This document shows positions 5,226-6,388 of a stretch of 6,388 bases of DNA, piece after piece. The notes under the pieces are model-generated. The model saw only the letters and a list, made by a program, of their open reading frames with translations. It made no database searches and was not told where the DNA came from. Position 1 is the first letter of the stretch, and each line of letters opens with the position of its first letter. The DNA comes from Palsa-504 sp050010815 (GTDB taxonomy: Bacteria; Actinomycetota; Actinomycetes; Streptosporangiales; Streptosporangiaceae), in assembly GCA_050010815.1 (NCBI GenBank), contig JBEKKH010000473.1:1-6388 (forward strand), read 5' to 3'. Both the position numbers and the translations under genes were made by a program.

Positions 5226-6025
5226 GCATCTGGGTGCTCCGCGGCCTGCGCGACGGCGTCGTCACCACCCGCTGGCCGGCCAAGCCCGACGACTACGCCG
5301 ACGCCTGGCGCGGTCCCGCGCGCCCACTGCCCGGCACCGCCGGTCCAGACCCCGATACCGTGGCGGCGCTCTGCCCGACCGGCGCCATCACCACCGAGCG
5401 GAGCGGGAACGTCGGCATCGACCAGGGCAAATGCATCCTGTGCGGCCGGTGCGTGGCGCAGCGGCCCGACATCTTCGCCTGGTCGCAAGGTGCGACGGGT
5501 CCCGGCGCGGCCGCGCTGAGGCGGGAAGCGCTGATCGTGCCGGAACCCCCGGAGACCGACGAGGCGATCGAGACGGCCCGGGCCCGGCTGCGGGAGCGGA
5601 CCGCCGCGCTGCGCCGCAGCGTGCACATCCGGCACGTGGACGCCGGATCGGACGGCAGCGAGGAGTGGGAGATCCAGGCCCTGCTCGGCCCCGTTTATGA
5701 CATTCACCGGCTCGGGGTGTTCTTCACCGCGAGCCCGCGGCACGCCGACGTGCTGCTGGTCACCGGCGCGGGGGCGCGCGGCATGGCCGTGCCGCTGCGC
5801 ACCACCTACGACGCGATGCCGGATCCGAAGATCGTCATCGCGGTCGGCACCGACGCCGTCAGCGGCGGCCTGCTCGGCCAGGGCGAGACGACCACCGGAG
5901 GAATTGCCGCCACCGTGCCGGTCGACGTCTGGCTCGCCGGGTCTCCGCCGTCGCCGTTCGGCATCATCAATGCGCTGCTGGTCGCGGTCGGGAAGCTGGC
6001 CGACGGCGGGAGGGGGTCGCGGTGA
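5222..6025 (+). CDS. Ferredoxin-domain / NuoB-like (hydrogenase small subunit-like) fusion without the proximal cluster cysteines
   Basis: This 267-residue protein joins an N-terminal ferredoxin-like domain (about 40-90) to a NuoB/HyfI-type domain (about 130-262). The ferredoxin part has Cys 51 in ALCPTGAI and Cys 71, 74 and 77 in KCILCGRC: the four ligands of one [4Fe-4S] cluster. The second cluster of classic two-cluster ferredoxins is absent (Arg 81 is where its last Cys would be). The NuoB part is recognisable by HVDAGS...EEWEIQALLGPVYD, ASPRHADVLLVTG (170-182), MPDPKIVIAVG and VPVDVWLAGSPPSP. All four expected cluster cysteines are replaced: the usual GSCxxC reads GSDGSE (Asp 144, Glu 147), GDCA reads GTDA (Asp 211), and GCPP reads GSPP (Ser 241). 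No other Cys exists in the protein. It is expected to sit on the large subunit in the cytoplasmic arm. The start GTG 5222 has GGAGAGG upstream, within the duplicated segment. It resembles M. tuberculosis Rv0082 in kind. Gene symbol left blank because the fusion and losses make hyfI misleading. Confidence 0.88.
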   Translation: MSIWVLRGLRDGVVTTRWPAKPDDYADAWRGPARPLPGTAGPDPDTVAALCPTGAITTERSGNVGIDQGKCILCGRCVAQRPDIFAWSQGATGPGAAALRREALIVPEPPETDEAIETARARLRERTAALRRSVHIRHVDAGSDGSEEWEIQALLGPVYDIHRLGVFFTASPRHADVLLVTGAGARGMAVPLRTTYDAMPDPKIVIAVGTDAVSGGLLGQGETTTGGIAATVPVDVWLAGSPPSPFGIINALLVAVGKLADGGRGSR

Positions 6026-6388
6026 GCGGGCTGTTCGCGGCGGGGCTGATCCTGCTGGCCGTGGCCGCCGCCGCGGACCTGGCCGGCGGCCGGGTCGCGC
6101 GGTTCATGGGCTCAGGGCCGCAGTACCTGCTCGGCGCGGCGGGCTCGGCGTGCCTGGCCACCCTCGGCGGGTTCGCGCTGACCGGGCGGTCCGTGCAGCT
6201 CGACGTGGGCGGCTGGCTCGGCCAGCCGGTGCCCGGCCAGCCGACCGCGGGGCTGGCCGCCGACCGGCTGTCCGGCCTGTTCCTGGCCATGGCGTTCGGC
6301 GCGGCAGCGCCGGTCTCGTTGGCCTTTGCTGCTTATTCTCGGGGGGACGATCCCCCCCAGACCCCCCCTGATCACGAGGGGGCTGCCC
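6022..6388 (+). CDS. hyfB: HyfB-like antiporter-type membrane subunit, N-terminal 122 residues; truncated by window end
   Basis: GTG 6022 overlaps the previous stop (GTGA) and is preceded by a G-rich ribosome-binding site (GGGAGGGGG, 6008-6016, 5-base spacing). The frame stays open to the last base. Three hydrophobic spans are visible (about 2-21, 34-53, 83-104). DRLSGLFLAMAF (81-92) fits the D-x-LS-x-FF/LFL segment at the start of TM3 in NuoL/HyfB proteins. With the position in the operon, this supports a second proton-channel subunit (compare Rv0083, about 640 residues). The diagnostic TM5 Glu and TM7 Lys lie beyond the window, so the assignment is moderate. After TM3 the sequence becomes RGDDPPQTPPDHEG, encoded by a G/C-homopolymer palindrome, which may be an inserted repeat. 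The codons just before it (TTG, TTT, GCT, GCT, TAT, TCT) are atypical for this GC-rich genome. Whether the gene remains intact cannot be seen. Confidence 0.7.
   Translation, partial: MSGLFAAGLILLAVAAAADLAGGRVARFMGSGPQYLLGAAGSACLATLGGFALTGRSVQLDVGGWLGQPVPGQPTAGLAADRLSGLFLAMAFGAAAPVSLAFAAYSRGDDPPQTPPDHEGAA
6341..6382. repeat. G/C-homopolymer palindromic element inside the hyfB-like frame
   Basis: GGGGGGA (6341-6347) and TCCCCCC (6351-6357) are exact inverted arms around CGA. A second C run (6362-6368) follows after AGA, and GGGGG (6378-6382) can pair with either C run. Runs of G6, C7, C7 and G5 within 42 bases are unlike anything else in the window. The layout recalls short GC-homopolymer repeats scattered through some actinobacterial genomes, but I cannot confirm a family without a search. 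The element is read in frame as part of the hyfB-like protein (residues 107-120). Confidence 0.6.

Noticed and set aside
3776..5743. A 655-codon minus-strand open frame opposite the large subunit and ferredoxin fusion
   Set aside because: Same reason: no recognisable motif, biased composition, and it crosses two genes whose + strand products match known families.
3740..6025. Active group 4 [NiFe]-hydrogenase or formate hydrogenlyase
   Set aside because: Overall similarity suggests it, but all NiFe and proximal-cluster cysteines are missing.
1..6388. tRNA, rRNA, CRISPR array, transposase or integrase
   Set aside because: I looked on both strands and saw no tRNA-like cloverleaf, no regularly spaced repeats and no mobile-element protein.

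Overview
This window is a high-GC stretch with frequent GTG starts, tight ATGA/GTGA gene overlaps and strong GC bias at third codon positions. That points to an actinobacterium, possibly an actinomycete of the Streptosporangiales/Streptomyces kind. The genus cannot be fixed from sequence alone. Every supported gene is on the + strand.

Layout: (1) 1-246 is the 3' end of an enolase gene. (2) 247-570 is non-coding. It holds a strong stem-loop just after enolase (266-318), a candidate promoter (439-467) and a short perfect dyad (475-492) at the predicted transcription start. (3) From 571 to the window end runs a compact operon. It begins with a 16-codon leader ORF that has an excellent ribosome-binding site, followed by hyfC/hycD-like (NuoH family), hyfE-like, hyfF-like (proton-channel antiporter family), hyfG/hycE-like (fused NuoC+NuoD domains), a ferredoxin/NuoB-like fusion, and the 5' end of a second antiporter-type subunit (hyfB-like) that is cut by the window end. 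Genes overlap by 1-4 bases or are separated by 4 bases, except for a 42-base gap before the ferredoxin/NuoB-like gene, which contains a tandem duplication of the ribosome-binding-site/start segment.

Together the genes encode a membrane-bound complex of the group 4 [NiFe]-hydrogenase / complex I superfamily, with the look of formate hydrogenlyase or hydrogenase-4. It is almost certainly not a hydrogenase. The large subunit has lost all four nickel-ligand cysteines (the RxCGxC motif reads R-A-E-G-I-A; the C-terminal DPCxxC reads G-L-S-V-A-G). The NuoB-like subunit has lost all four cysteines that hold the proximal [4Fe-4S] cluster (replaced by D, E, D, S). The membrane subunits keep the charged residues of the proton path. 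The only iron-sulfur site left in the visible part is a single [4Fe-4S] site in the N-terminal ferredoxin domain of the NuoB-like protein. This resembles the 'energy-converting hydrogenase related' (Ehr) complexes and the Mycobacterium tuberculosis Rv0082-Rv0087 (hyc) locus, with a different gene order. What the complex does, and what drives or uses its ion path, is unknown.

A G/C-homopolymer palindromic repeat lies inside the hyfB-like reading frame at the window end, preceded by a run of codons unusual for this genome. It may be a small mobile repeat inserted into the gene.
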